NCBI RefSeq assembly: GCF_001245615.1
Contig: NZ_CWKH01000001.1
Location: forward strand, 3,100,001-3,164,000
Reading direction: 5' to 3'
Source of the DNA: Mycolicibacterium neworleansense
GTDB taxonomy: Bacteria; Actinomycetota; Actinomycetes; Mycobacteriales; Mycobacteriaceae
Length of the DNA stretch: 64,000 bases
The notes beneath the pieces are model-generated. The model was not told where the DNA came from. It did not search any database and worked only from the letters and a program-made list of their open reading frames with translations. The position numbers were made by a program, and so were the translations under genes. Every line of letters starts with the position of its first letter. Positions within the stretch are counted from its first letter, which is position 1. Of the stretch, positions 19,637 to 29,526 are shown piece after piece.

Positions 19637-20913
19637 TCAACAGCCACGATCCATTGACCGTGCTGAACGGCGACGACCAGCCGGTCTCCCCCGACCCGGC
19701 GTTCGCGGCCCGGCTGCGTGCACGGCTGGAATCGGCTCTCACCCTTCCCGATCGCACCCAAGGAGTTGACATGAGTGGAACCGACACTGCCATCGCCGAG
19801 CTGAACCAACCGACCGCCGCCCCGGCGCCCCCGCGGCCCGCTGCGATCCCCTACTTGGCGATCGCCGGCGCTCGCGAGGCCATCGCCTGGTACACCGATG
19901 CCTTCGGCGCATCCCTGGTCGGCGAGATGTACGAGATGGACGACGGCCGCATCGGGCATGCCGAGTTGCGGATCGGTGACGGCATTCTGTACCTGGCCGA
20001 CGAGTACCCCGAGCTCGGCCTGAAAGCCCCTGCTCTGCAGGAGAATTCAGTGAGCCTGATGCTCCACGTGGCCGATACCGACGCCACCCTGGCACGCGCT
20101 CGCGAAACTGGGGCCACCGTGCACCGGGAGCCCTACGAGAACTACGGCGCCCGCAATGCCACGATCGTCGATCCGTTCGGCCACCGCTGGATGCTGTCCG
20201 GGCCGGTCACCGGTGCGGCCGTCACCATCCAGCACGGCGACGTCGGCTACGTCTCGGTCTGGGCACCGGACGCCGAACGGGCCGCCCGGTTCTACGGGCA
20301 CGTGCTGGGCTGGACCTATGACCCCGCCACCCGGCAGGTGACCAACACCCGGCAGCCCATCGGCATCTTCGGTGTCCCCGGTCCGGCGACCCTGTTCTGC
20401 TGCTACGCGGTGACCGATCTGGACGGCGCCCGCCAGGCGATCGTGGCCGGCGGTGGCGAGCCCGGTCAGACCCAGGACTTCGACTTCGGCACCGTGCTGG
20501 ACGCCACCGATCCGGCGGGGACCGCGTTCGCGGTGTTCGTGCCGGCGCCGGGCACGGCGCGGCCGGAGCTGAATGGCGCGGGGCCAGGCGAGCTTTCGTA
20601 CCTCACCTACGAAGTTCCCGATTCCACGGCGTTCAAGGCCTTTTACAGCCGGCTGTTCTTCTGGACCTTCGAGCCCGGCCGGATCAACGACGGCTGGGGA
20701 GTGCAGGGCAGTCGACCGATGTCGGGGGTGGCCGGCGGTGCGGCGAGAGCGACCGCCGTACCGATGTGGACGGTCGCCGACATCGACGCCGCGGTCGCCC
20801 GCGTCGACGAGGCCGGTGGCACGGTGCTACAGCAGCCGTCACAGCAGGACTACGGGCTGATGGCCGAGTGCACCGACGACCAGGGTGGCCGGTTCTACCT
20901 CGGCCAGTTCTAG
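19633..20913 (+). CDS. Triple VOC (glyoxalase/bleomycin-resistance) domain protein
   Basis: 426 aa with three successive VOC domains at about 70-190, 203-305 and 319-426. Each has beta-alpha-beta-beta-beta units, e.g. PYLAIAGAREAIAWYTDAFG and GYVSVWAPDAERAARFYGHV. VOC proteins bind metals or small ligands, including antibiotics. The first ~46 residues (DPAFAARLRARLESALTLP) form a charged amphipathic stretch. This start overlaps the sigma-factor stop by GTGA, with GGAGGG upstream; a start at Met47 (19771) would remove the stretch. Confidence 0.87.
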   Translation: MINSHDPLTVLNGDDQPVSPDPAFAARLRARLESALTLPDRTQGVDMSGTDTAIAELNQPTAAPAPPRPAAIPYLAIAGAREAIAWYTDAFGASLVGEMYEMDDGRIGHAELRIGDGILYLADEYPELGLKAPALQENSVSLMLHVADTDATLARARETGATVHREPYENYGARNATIVDPFGHRWMLSGPVTGAAVTIQHGDVGYVSVWAPDAERAARFYGHVLGWTYDPATRQVTNTRQPIGIFGVPGPATLFCCYAVTDLDGARQAIVAGGGEPGQTQDFDFGTVLDATDPAGTAFAVFVPAPGTARPELNGAGPGELSYLTYEVPDSTAFKAFYSRLFFWTFEPGRINDGWGVQGSRPMSGVAGGAARATAVPMWTVADIDAAVARVDEAGGTVLQQPSQQDYGLMAECTDDQGGRFYLGQF

Positions 20914-20914
20914 C

Positions 20915-20967
20915 GCGATTTGTGCACCTGCGGCAACGCCTGGCGTCGCCGCAGGTGCACAAATCGC
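20915..20967. repeat. 20-bp perfect inverted repeat (hairpin)
   Basis: GCGATTTGTGCACCTGCGGC (20915-20934) is repeated exactly in inverse at 20948-20967 with a 13-base loop that itself partly pairs. It fills most of the 62-bp gap between convergent genes. It has no T-tract, so it is either a non-canonical bidirectional terminator or a dispersed palindromic repeat unit. Confidence 0.85.
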
Positions 20968-20975
20968 AGGGGAAG

Positions 20976-22163
20976 TCAGCCCAGGACGTCGGCGATGGGG
21001 GCGCCCGCGGCGATCTTGCCGCGGGCCTTCATCACCTTGCCGGGCATGCCGCCGCCGACCACACCGACCACGACGCCGTTCCGCTCGTAGTAGGCCAGGA
21101 ACTTGCGGCCGTCGTCCTCCACCACATGTACGACATCGTCGGCCTCGGGCTCGCCGAGGCACTGGATCTTGACGTCGTACTGATCGCTCCAGAAGTACGG
21201 CACCGACACCACGGGTGAGGCCTCCTGGCCCAGGATCGCCGGCACCATGGCCCGCGCCTGATCGGCAACGTTGCTCCAATGCTCAACGCGCGCTTGGTCA
21301 CCCACGTGATCGCGCCACGACGCGACATCGCCGATGGCCCACACGCCCGCGGCGCTGGCCCGGCCGACCTCGTCGCACACCACGCCGTTGTCGAGCTCGA
21401 TCCCGCTGCCTTCGAGCCACTCGATCGCCGGATGCGAACCGATACCGACCACCACCAGGTCGGCGTCGAGCTCGGTGCCGTCACCCAGCACCACCTGCTC
21501 GACCCTGTCAGCGCCACGCACCTCGGTCACCCCGACACCGCAGCGCACGTCCACACCTTCGGCCTGGTGCAGCCGGGTCACCAGGGCGCCGATCTGCTCA
21601 CCCAGCACCGAGGCCAGCGGCGTCGGCTGCGGCTCGACCAGCGCCACCTCGACGCCAAGCTTGCGCAGGCTCGCGGCCACCTCGCAGCCGATGAAGCCGG
21701 CCCCGACCACCACGGCACGCTGAGCCTTCCCGGCGTGCTCGCGCAGGGCCATGCTCTCGTCGTAGGACCGCAGCACGTGAATGCCGGGCAGGTCGCCGAA
21801 GGCCCGGATGCGCCTGGGCACCAGCCCGGTGGCGATGATGAGCTCGTCATAGGCCACGTCACTGCCGTCGGCGAGCTTCAATGTCTTGGCCGCGGTGTCC
21901 AGCGACTGCGCGGCCGAGCCGAGGCGCAGCGTGATGTCGTTCTCGGCGTAGAACTCGGCCGGCTTGAGCGTGACATCGTCCGTCTCGGCCCGCAGCACTT
22001 CCTTTGACAGTGGCGGCCGGTCGTAGGGCAGATGATCCTCGTCGCTGACGATCGTGATCGGCCCGGCGTACTCCGAGCGGCGCAGCTGTTCGGCCGTCCG
22101 GGCCGCAGCCAAGCCGCCGCCGACGATGACGATGCCCGCTGCTGATCCCGCTGAAGTAGTCAC
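20976..22163 (-). CDS. NAD(P)H-ferredoxin (rubredoxin-type) reductase
   Basis: 395-aa FAD oxidoreductase of the rhodocoxin/putidaredoxin-reductase type. FAD motif VIVGGGLAAARTAEQL at the N-terminus, NAD(P)H motif VVVGAGFIGCEVAASL mid-protein, and second FAD motif GVWAIGDVASW. It likely feeds electrons to a ferredoxin serving P450s or dioxygenases; no ferredoxin gene is in the window. In M. tuberculosis a homologue sits beside the mycofactocin-coupled SDR; here arginine genes separate them. Confidence 0.9.
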   Translation of the reverse strand: MTTSAGSAAGIVIVGGGLAAARTAEQLRRSEYAGPITIVSDEDHLPYDRPPLSKEVLRAETDDVTLKPAEFYAENDITLRLGSAAQSLDTAAKTLKLADGSDVAYDELIIATGLVPRRIRAFGDLPGIHVLRSYDESMALREHAGKAQRAVVVGAGFIGCEVAASLRKLGVEVALVEPQPTPLASVLGEQIGALVTRLHQAEGVDVRCGVGVTEVRGADRVEQVVLGDGTELDADLVVVGIGSHPAIEWLEGSGIELDNGVVCDEVGRASAAGVWAIGDVASWRDHVGDQARVEHWSNVADQARAMVPAILGQEASPVVSVPYFWSDQYDVKIQCLGEPEADDVVHVVEDDGRKFLAYYERNGVVVGVVGGGMPGKVMKARGKIAAGAPIADVLG

Positions 22164-22233
22164 GTGGGGTTTTTACACGATCCGGGTTAAACGTTGTAGG
22201 GCACCCTACGTTTGCGCAGGCCGATGAGGTAGG

Positions 22234-22692
22234 TCACGGCCGACCCCGGTCGATGACATTCGTGAGCACAACGATGCTCTCGCTGCGCTCGATCCGGGCG
22301 GTTGAGCGGATGCGTTCCAGTGCCTCCTCGAGGTGCCGCATGTCGCGCGCGAGCACATGCAGTATCGCGTCGGCGGTGCCCGTCACCGTTGCCGCACTGA
22401 CCACCTCGGGGATGTCGATCCACGCTGCGCGCAACTGATCCGGCGCGATCGTGCCCTGGCAGTAGACCTGCACGTACGCCTCGGTGCTCCAGCCCAGCAC
22501 GTTGCGGTCGACGACGGTCGTGAAGCCGCGGATCACCCCGTCGGCGACCATGCGGTCCACCCGCCGCTTGACCGCGGGTGCCGACAGATTCACCCGCTGC
22601 CCGATCTCGGCGAAGGTCGCCCTGGCGTGCTCGGTGAGCTCGGCCAGGATCCGCTCGTCGGTGTCGTCCAGACGCTCCACATCGATCTCCAC
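22234..22692 (-). CDS. Lrp/AsnC-family regulator of the arginine operon
   Basis: 152 aa with an N-terminal HTH (LDDTDERILAELTEHARATF through LSAPAVKRRVDRM) and a C-terminal RAM effector-binding domain. It is divergent from the amidinohydrolase-rocD-rocE operon across a 101-bp AT-rich gap. Likely an amino-acid-responsive activator of that operon, as in the M. tuberculosis arrangement of an AsnC gene next to rocDE. Effector not shown. Confidence 0.9.
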   Translation of the reverse strand: MEIDVERLDDTDERILAELTEHARATFAEIGQRVNLSAPAVKRRVDRMVADGVIRGFTTVVDRNVLGWSTEAYVQVYCQGTIAPDQLRAAWIDIPEVVSAATVTGTADAILHVLARDMRHLEEALERIRSTARIERSESIVVLTNVIDRGRP

Positions 22693-22793
22693 GCAACAAA
22701 CCGCTGCAGTAACCGGATTCGTGCAATATATCGCTACATATCACGCAATAGGCAGCAATTGATTGCGTCGACAAAGCTTCATATCGTCGATTC
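22693..22793. promoter_or_regulatory. Divergent control region of the arginine operon
   Basis: A 101-bp gap notably richer in A+T than the surroundings, as Lrp-family sites usually are. It contains short dyads such as GCAAT-TG-ATTGC (22754-22765) and runs ATATATCG/ACATATCA. Lrp binding is inferred from position. Confidence 0.4.
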
Positions 22794-23660
22794 ATGACGA
22801 TTTCCGAGGAAGTCATGCCCGACGCTGCGCCCGTAACCTCCGACGCGCCGGCCCCCACCCGGTCCGCGACCACCCGCCACTACGCCATGACCGCGCCCGA
22901 GCACTTCACCGTCGAATACGCCATCAACCCGTGGATGGACATCTCCACACCCGTTGACACCTCACTCGCGCTCGCGCAGTGGGACGCCCTTCGCCAGGTG
23001 TATGCCGACCTCGGCCACACCGTCGACCTGGTGACACCGCGCGACGGGTTGCCCGACATGGTCTACGCCGCCAACGGCGGCTTCCTGCTCGGCGATACCG
23101 CGGTGGTGGCCCGCTTCGCCTACCCGCAGCGGGCCGGCGAGGCCGACGCCTACGCCGAGTGGATGGCCGCGGCCGGCTATCGGCCCGTCCGCACCGACCA
23201 TGTCAACGAGGGCCAGGGTGATCTACTACTGGTCGGGTCAACCCTGTTGGCCGGACATGGTTTTCGCACCGACCGGCGCGCCCACGACGAGATCGCCGCC
23301 ATCACCGGCCTGGACGTGATCGGCCTCGAACTCGTCGACCCGCGCTTCTATCACCTCGACACCGCGCTGGCCGTCCTCGACGACACGACGATCGCCTACT
23401 ATCCCCCGGCCTTCACCGACGGCGCCCGAAAACGTCTCACCGAACTGTTCGGCGACGCGATCGAAGTCAGCTCGGCCGACGCCTATGTGCTCGGCCTCAA
23501 CGTGGTGTCGGACGGCCGCCACGTCGTGATGCCCGCCGCCGCCACCGGATTCGCCGGCCAACTGTGCCAGGCCGGATTCGAGCCGATCGGCGTCGACCTG
23601 TCCGAACTCCTCAAAGGCGGCGGATCCGTGAAATGCTGCACCCTGGAGCTACATCGATGA
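22794..23660 (+). CDS. Amidinohydrolase: arginine dihydrolase or DDAH-like
   Basis: 288-aa guanidino-modifying (amidinotransferase-fold) enzyme. Visible active-site elements: DMVYAANGGFLLGD (88-101), NEGQGD (138-143), His187 (RFYHLDT) and a C-terminal Cys in SVKCCTL (281 or 282). The family includes dimethylarginine dimethylaminohydrolase and ArgZ-type arginine dihydrolase. The Asn-containing segment resembles ArgZ more than DDAH, and the coupled rocD consumes ornithine, so arginine to ornithine is my preferred inference. The stop overlaps rocD by ATGA. Confidence 0.8.
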   Translation: MTISEEVMPDAAPVTSDAPAPTRSATTRHYAMTAPEHFTVEYAINPWMDISTPVDTSLALAQWDALRQVYADLGHTVDLVTPRDGLPDMVYAANGGFLLGDTAVVARFAYPQRAGEADAYAEWMAAAGYRPVRTDHVNEGQGDLLLVGSTLLAGHGFRTDRRAHDEIAAITGLDVIGLELVDPRFYHLDTALAVLDDTTIAYYPPAFTDGARKRLTELFGDAIEVSSADAYVLGLNVVSDGRHVVMPAAATGFAGQLCQAGFEPIGVDLSELLKGGGSVKCCTLELHR

Positions 23661-24907
23661 CCATGCTGGACAGTGTGGACCACGAGGCCACCCCGGATCC
23701 TGCGACCGCCTCGGCGATCGCTCTCGACGATCGCTATGTCGCCCACAACTACTCGCCCCTGCCGGTCGTCGCCGAACGCGCTGAGGGCGCGTGGATCACG
23801 GATGTCACCGGCAGGCGCTACCTCGATTGCCTGGCCGCTTATTCGGCGGTCAACTTCGGCCACCGCAATCCCGAGGTCATCGCCGCTGCCCACGCCCAAC
23901 TGGACCGGCTGACCCTGGTGAGTCGCGCCTTCCACTCCGACCGGCTCGGTCCGTTCGCCCAGGCCCTGGCCGAACTGTGCGGCAAGGACATGGTGCTGCC
24001 GATGAACAGTGGCGCCGAGGCCGTCGAGAGCGGCATCAAGGTGGCCCGCAAATGGGGCGTCGACGTCAAGGGCATACCCGCGGACAAGTCGAACATCATT
24101 GTGGCGCAGAACAACTTCCATGGCCGCACGACCACGATCATCAGCTTCTCCGACGACGACACCGCGCGCCGCGGATTCGGGCCCTACACTCCCGGATTCC
24201 GTGCAGTGCCCTTCGGCGACCACCGGGCACTCGCCGCGGCGATCGACGAGAACACGGCCGCGGTCCTGCTCGAGCCCATCCAGGGTGAGGCGGGCATCAT
24301 CGTCCCGCCCGCCGACTATCTGCCCAGGGTCCGCGACATCTGCACCCACCACAACGTGCTGATGATCGCCGACGAGATCCAATCCGGCCTGGCCCGCACC
24401 GGACGTACTTTCGCCTGCGAACACTGGAATGTGGTTCCCGACGTGTACCTGCTCGGCAAGGCCCTCGGCGGAGGCGTGGTACCGCTGTCCGCGGTGGTGG
24501 CCGACCGCGGCATCCTCGGCGTCCTGCACCCCGGCGAGCACGGCTCCACCTTCGGCGGCAACCCACTGGCCACCGCTATCGGCACCACGGTGGTCGGCAT
24601 GCTGCGCCGTGGTGAATTCCAGCTGCGCTCAACTGAACTCGGCAACCACCTGCACAATCGGCTCAACAGCCTGATCGGGCGCGGCGTGACCGCCGTGCGC
24701 GGCATGGGCCTGTGGGCAGGGGTGGACATCGACCCAGATCTGGGCACCGGCAAGCAGTTCGGCCTGGCGCTGGCCGACCGCGGTGTCTTGGTCAAGGACA
24801 CCCACGGCTCGACCCTGCGGTTCGCCCCGCCCCTGGTGGTCACGGCCGACGAGCTCGACTGGGCCGTTGACCAATTCGCCGACACTCTGGACGAGGCGCG
24901 CCGATAA
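23657..24907 (+). CDS. rocD: Ornithine aminotransferase
   Basis: PLP-dependent class-III aminotransferase converting ornithine and 2-oxoglutarate to glutamate semialdehyde and glutamate. 416 aa from the ATG that overlaps the upstream stop. Motifs: MNSGAEAVESGIKVARKWG, the PLP-Asp segment LMIADEIQSGLARTG, and the Schiff-base lysine in LLGKALGGGVVPLSA. The gene is intact here, whereas M. tuberculosis carries it as two fragments (rocD1/rocD2). Confidence 0.95.
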   Translation: MTMLDSVDHEATPDPATASAIALDDRYVAHNYSPLPVVAERAEGAWITDVTGRRYLDCLAAYSAVNFGHRNPEVIAAAHAQLDRLTLVSRAFHSDRLGPFAQALAELCGKDMVLPMNSGAEAVESGIKVARKWGVDVKGIPADKSNIIVAQNNFHGRTTTIISFSDDDTARRGFGPYTPGFRAVPFGDHRALAAAIDENTAAVLLEPIQGEAGIIVPPADYLPRVRDICTHHNVLMIADEIQSGLARTGRTFACEHWNVVPDVYLLGKALGGGVVPLSAVVADRGILGVLHPGEHGSTFGGNPLATAIGTTVVGMLRRGEFQLRSTELGNHLHNRLNSLIGRGVTAVRGMGLWAGVDIDPDLGTGKQFGLALADRGVLVKDTHGSTLRFAPPLVVTADELDWAVDQFADTLDEARR

Positions 24908-24934
24908 TCGGTTGACCGGCAGCAAGGAGACACC

Positions 24935-26443
24935 ATGTCCGCCCCAGCCACCAACCTGACCAGCCAGATGTTGCGGCGACGGCCGGTCATCGGAGCTCCG
25001 GTCGCCCACGGCGCGTCCGACCACCTCCGGCGCAGTATCGGCACGTTCCAACTGACGCTGTTCGGCGTCGGCGCCACCGTCGGCACCGGCATCTTCATCG
25101 TGCTGCAGCAGGCCGTCCCCAAAGCCGGTCCGGCCGTGCTGGTGTCGTTCGTGGTGGCCGGTATCGCGGCCGGGTTGTCGGCGATCTGTTATGCGGAAAT
25201 GGCAGCAGCCGTACCGGTTTCGGGCTCCACGTACTCCTACGCCTACACCACCATGGGCGAGTTCATCGCCATGGGTGTCGCAGCCTGCCTACTCCTCGAA
25301 TACGGCGTCTCCATGTCGGCCACCGCGGTCGGCTGGAGCGGCTATCTGAACAAGTTGCTGGAGAACCTGTTCGGCTGGCGGTTGCCGCACGCACTGTCCG
25401 CAGCGCCGTGGGGCGACAACCCCGGTCTGATCAACCTTCCCGCGACGGTCCTGATCATCATGTGCGCACTCCTGCTGATCCGGGGCGCCAGTGAGTCCGC
25501 GGCGGTCAACACCGTCATGGTGCTCCTCAAGCTGTGCGTGCTGGGCATGTTCGCGGCCATCGCGTTCACCGCGTTCACCACCGATCACTTCGCCGGATTC
25601 TGGGACAAGGGATTCGGCGGAATCACCGCGGCGGCCAGCACCATCTTCTTCACGTTCATCGGCCTCGACGCCGTGTCCACCGCGGGCGACGAGGTGAAGA
25701 ACCCGCAGAAGACCATGCCGCGGGCCATCCTCGGGGCGCTGATCGTCGTCACCAGCATCTACATCCTGGTCGCCTTCGCCGGCCTGGGCACCCAGTCGGC
25801 AGATGAATTCGGTTCCGACGAGCAGGCCGAGGCCGGGCTGTCGGTGATGCTGACCAACATCCTGCACGGCCAGACCTGGGCCAGCACCGTCCTCGCGGTC
25901 GGTGCCGTCATCTCGATCTTCTCGGTGACCCTGGTGGTGATGTACGGCCAGACCCGCATCCTGTTCGCCATGGGCCGCGACGGACTACTGCCGCCGATGT
26001 TCGCAAAGGTCAACCCGCGCACCATGACCCCGGTGAACAACACCATCGTCGTCGCGGCGGTGACCGGCACGCTGGCCGGGTTCGTCCCGCTCGACTACCT
26101 GTGGGACCTGGTGTCGATCGGCACCCTGGTGGCCTTCATCGTGGTGTCGATCGGCGTGATCATCCTGCGGGTGCGGGAACCGGATCTGCCACGGTCCTTC
26201 AAGGTTCCCGGCTATCCGGTGACGCCGATCCTCTCGGTGCTGGCCTGCCTGTTCGTGCTCTACGGCCTGCCGCCGATCACCTGGCTGTGGTTCAGCATCT
26301 GGGTCGCCCTCGTCCTGGCCTTCTACCTGATCTGGAGCCGGCACCACAGTGCGCTCAACGACGGTGGCGACGGCTACATCCCGGGCGCGGCGGCCGGCGA
26401 GGACGACGTGATGACCACTCCCGGAACCGAGGAGACGCGATGA
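24935..26443 (+). CDS. rocE: Cationic amino-acid permease
   Basis: 502-aa APC-family transporter with about 12 membrane segments. The APC N-terminal signature is GVGATVGTGIFIVLQQAVPKAG, and SFVVAGIAAGLSAICYAEMA follows. It probably imports arginine or ornithine for the upstream enzymes. It lies 27 bp after rocD, with AAGGAG before the ATG, and overlaps the USP gene by ATGA. Confidence 0.88.
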   Translation: MSAPATNLTSQMLRRRPVIGAPVAHGASDHLRRSIGTFQLTLFGVGATVGTGIFIVLQQAVPKAGPAVLVSFVVAGIAAGLSAICYAEMAAAVPVSGSTYSYAYTTMGEFIAMGVAACLLLEYGVSMSATAVGWSGYLNKLLENLFGWRLPHALSAAPWGDNPGLINLPATVLIIMCALLLIRGASESAAVNTVMVLLKLCVLGMFAAIAFTAFTTDHFAGFWDKGFGGITAAASTIFFTFIGLDAVSTAGDEVKNPQKTMPRAILGALIVVTSIYILVAFAGLGTQSADEFGSDEQAEAGLSVMLTNILHGQTWASTVLAVGAVISIFSVTLVVMYGQTRILFAMGRDGLLPPMFAKVNPRTMTPVNNTIVVAAVTGTLAGFVPLDYLWDLVSIGTLVAFIVVSIGVIILRVREPDLPRSFKVPGYPVTPILSVLACLFVLYGLPPITWLWFSIWVALVLAFYLIWSRHHSALNDGGDGYIPGAAAGEDDVMTTPGTEETR

Positions 26444-27321
26444 CCGTCGTAGTCGGGTACCTGGCCGGCAAGGGCGGGTCGTCGGCACTGCACCTCGCGG
26501 TGGGTGCGGCCCGCACCCTGAACACCCCGCTCGCAGTGGCCACCGTCGTCCCACGACCGTGGCTCAACCCCTCGCCCGCGCGCGTCGATGCCGAATATGC
26601 CGAGTACGCAGCGCAATTGGCGGCATCCTCGGCAGAACAGGCCCGGCAGCACGTGGCCGCCCTCGACGATCGCCTCGACGTCAGCTTCCACAAGTTCGCG
26701 CACCGGTCGGTGTCCGGCGGCCTGCTGGAGGCCGTCGTGGAACTCGACGCGGAGGTGCTGGTCCTCGGCTCGGCCGCCGACGGCCAGTTGGGCCAGGTGG
26801 TGGTGGGCTCGACCGCGGACCGGCTGCTGCACTCCTGCCCGGTCCCGCTGGCGATCAGCCCGCGCGGCTACCGCCGCCCGAAATCTACTGCGCTGGCACG
26901 TATCACGTGTGCCTACCCCGGCACCCCAGAAGCGGTGGCCGTCGTGGCGCAGGTGACCGACCTGAGCCGACGACTGGACACACCGATGCGCGTGGTCACC
27001 TTCGCGGTGCGGGGACGCAACATGTACCCACCGACGGTCGGGCTGCACGCCGAGGACGCGATCCTGCAGGAGTGGGCAAAACAGGCCCAACAGGCAATGT
27101 TCCGTCTGAGGGACGACGGGATCGTCGGCGAGGACGTGGATCTGCAGGTCGTCACCGGCAACGACTGGAGCGAAGCGCTCGACGCCGTCGACTGGCTCGA
27201 GGGTGAGATCCTGGCGATCGGGACCTCACCCGGCGGCGCGGTCGCCCGGGTCTTCCTGGGTTCACACGGATCGAAGATCCTGCGGCACAGCCCGGTTCCG
27301 GTGCTCGTCCTCCCGGGCTGA
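26440..27321 (+). CDS. Tandem universal stress protein
   Basis: 293 aa with two USP domains (about 1-145 and 150-293). Both keep the ATP-binding G-x2-G-x9-G-S/T pattern: GSAADGQLGQVVVGSTADRL and GTSPGGAVARVFLGSHGSKI. Coupled to the permease by ATGA, as in the related M. tuberculosis gene group, so it may act as a nucleotide-dependent modulator of transport. That role is inferred. Confidence 0.9.
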   Translation: MTVVVGYLAGKGGSSALHLAVGAARTLNTPLAVATVVPRPWLNPSPARVDAEYAEYAAQLAASSAEQARQHVAALDDRLDVSFHKFAHRSVSGGLLEAVVELDAEVLVLGSAADGQLGQVVVGSTADRLLHSCPVPLAISPRGYRRPKSTALARITCAYPGTPEAVAVVAQVTDLSRRLDTPMRVVTFAVRGRNMYPPTVGLHAEDAILQEWAKQAQQAMFRLRDDGIVGEDVDLQVVTGNDWSEALDAVDWLEGEILAIGTSPGGAVARVFLGSHGSKILRHSPVPVLVLPG

Positions 27322-27333
27322 GGGCCCCGGAAC

Positions 27334-28200
<867 letters not shown>

Positions 28201-28253
28201 TCAGTGAGTCTGGCCACAGGCTAACAGCAGAAGTAGAACCTGTTCCTGGACTC

Positions 28254-29501
28254 CTACCACTCAACGGGATCCCGAATGATCGGGCAGGTCATGCAGTGCC
28301 CGCCACCGCGGCCACGACCCAGCTCGGCGCCCACGATCGTGATCACCTCTACGCCGGCCTTACGCAGCAGAGAGTTGGTGTGGGTGTTGCGGTCGTAGGC
28401 GAACACCACTCCTGGCTCGACGGCCACCAGGTTGTTGCCGCTGTCCCACTGCTGACGCTCCGCGTCGTATTTGGTGCCGCCTGTCTCGACCACCCGCAGC
28501 TTGTCCAGGCCCAGTTCGGCGGCCACCACCTCGACGAACGGCTTGGTGGACTCCTCGACCTCCAACCCCGGCGCGGTGTCGGAAGGATGCAGCACGAATG
28601 TCTGAATCGAGTCGACGATCTCGGGATAGACGGTGACCACGTCCCGGTCGGCGAACGTGAACACGGTGTCGAGGTGCATGGCCGAACGCAGCTTGGGCAT
28701 GCCCGCCACGACGACCTTCTCGGCCGCATTGTCGGCGAACAGCTTCGCGGCCACCTGGGTGATGGCCTGGCGCGACGTGCGCTCACTCATCCCGATCAGG
28801 ACCACACCGTTGCCGGGCACCAGGACGTCACCGCCCTCGAATGTGGCCAGCCCCCAACCCTGCTCTGGATCCCCCCACCACACCGTCGACCCCGCGTAGT
28901 CCGGGTGGAACTGGTAGATCGCCTTCATCAGCAGGGTTTCGTCGTGGCGCGCCGGCCAGAACAACGGATTGAGCGTCAGCCCGCCGTAGATCCAGCAGGT
29001 GGTGTCACGGGTGTAGAGCGTGTTGGGCAGCGGCGGCATCAGGTACTCGGTGACGCCGGCCTCCTCGCGGGCCAAAGCCCGGTAACCGGAACGGATCTCG
29101 GCGGGCAGATCGCGGACGGACAGCCCACCGACGAGGAATTCGGTGAGCCGGCTCGTGACGAGCGAGTCCAGGAAGGCACGCGTGTCGTCAACCAGCCCCA
29201 GTCCCACCTCGTTGGCCACGATCTTGCGATCGAGCAACCACGCCTTGGCCTCGGGAATGTCCATCGTCTCGGCGAGCAGGTGATGCAGTTCGACGACCTC
29301 GACCCCGCGGTCGCGCATCTTGTCCATGAAGTCGAAGTGGTCGCGACGCGCGTTCTGCACCCACAACACGTCGTCGAACAGCAGGTCGTCACAGTTGGTC
29401 GGGGTGAGCCGCTCGTGGGCCAGCCCAGGCGAGCACACGAGCACCTTGCGCAGCTTTCCGACCTCGGAGTGCACGCCGTACGTGGCGGACGGATTCGACA
29501 T
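28254..29501 (-). CDS. arcA: Arginine deiminase
   Basis: 415 aa; hydrolyses arginine to citrulline and ammonia. Motifs: [55 protein letters not shown], and catalytic Cys in [12 protein letters not shown]. The second of two adjacent ATGs (29501) is chosen as better spaced from AAAGGAAG. It follows arcD by 25 bp in one operon. No arcB or arcC (ornithine transcarbamylase, carbamate kinase) lies nearby, so the ATP-yielding part of the pathway is not encoded here. Confidence 0.96.
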   Translation of the reverse strand: MSNPSATYGVHSEVGKLRKVLVCSPGLAHERLTPTNCDDLLFDDVLWVQNARRDHFDFMDKMRDRGVEVVELHHLLAETMDIPEAKAWLLDRKIVANEVGLGLVDDTRAFLDSLVTSRLTEFLVGGLSVRDLPAEIRSGYRALAREEAGVTEYLMPPLPNTLYTRDTTCWIYGGLTLNPLFWPARHDETLLMKAIYQFHPDYAGSTVWWGDPEQGWGLATFEGGDVLVPGNGVVLIGMSERTSRQAITQVAAKLFADNAAEKVVVAGMPKLRSAMHLDTVFTFADRDVVTVYPEIVDSIQTFVLHPSDTAPGLEVEESTKPFVEVVAAELGLDKLRVVETGGTKYDAERQQWDSGNNLVAVEPGVVFAYDRNTHTNSLLRKAGVEVITIVGAELGRGRGGGHCMTCPIIRDPVEW

Positions 29502-29526
29502 CATCTTCCTTTCACGATGTGTGGCA

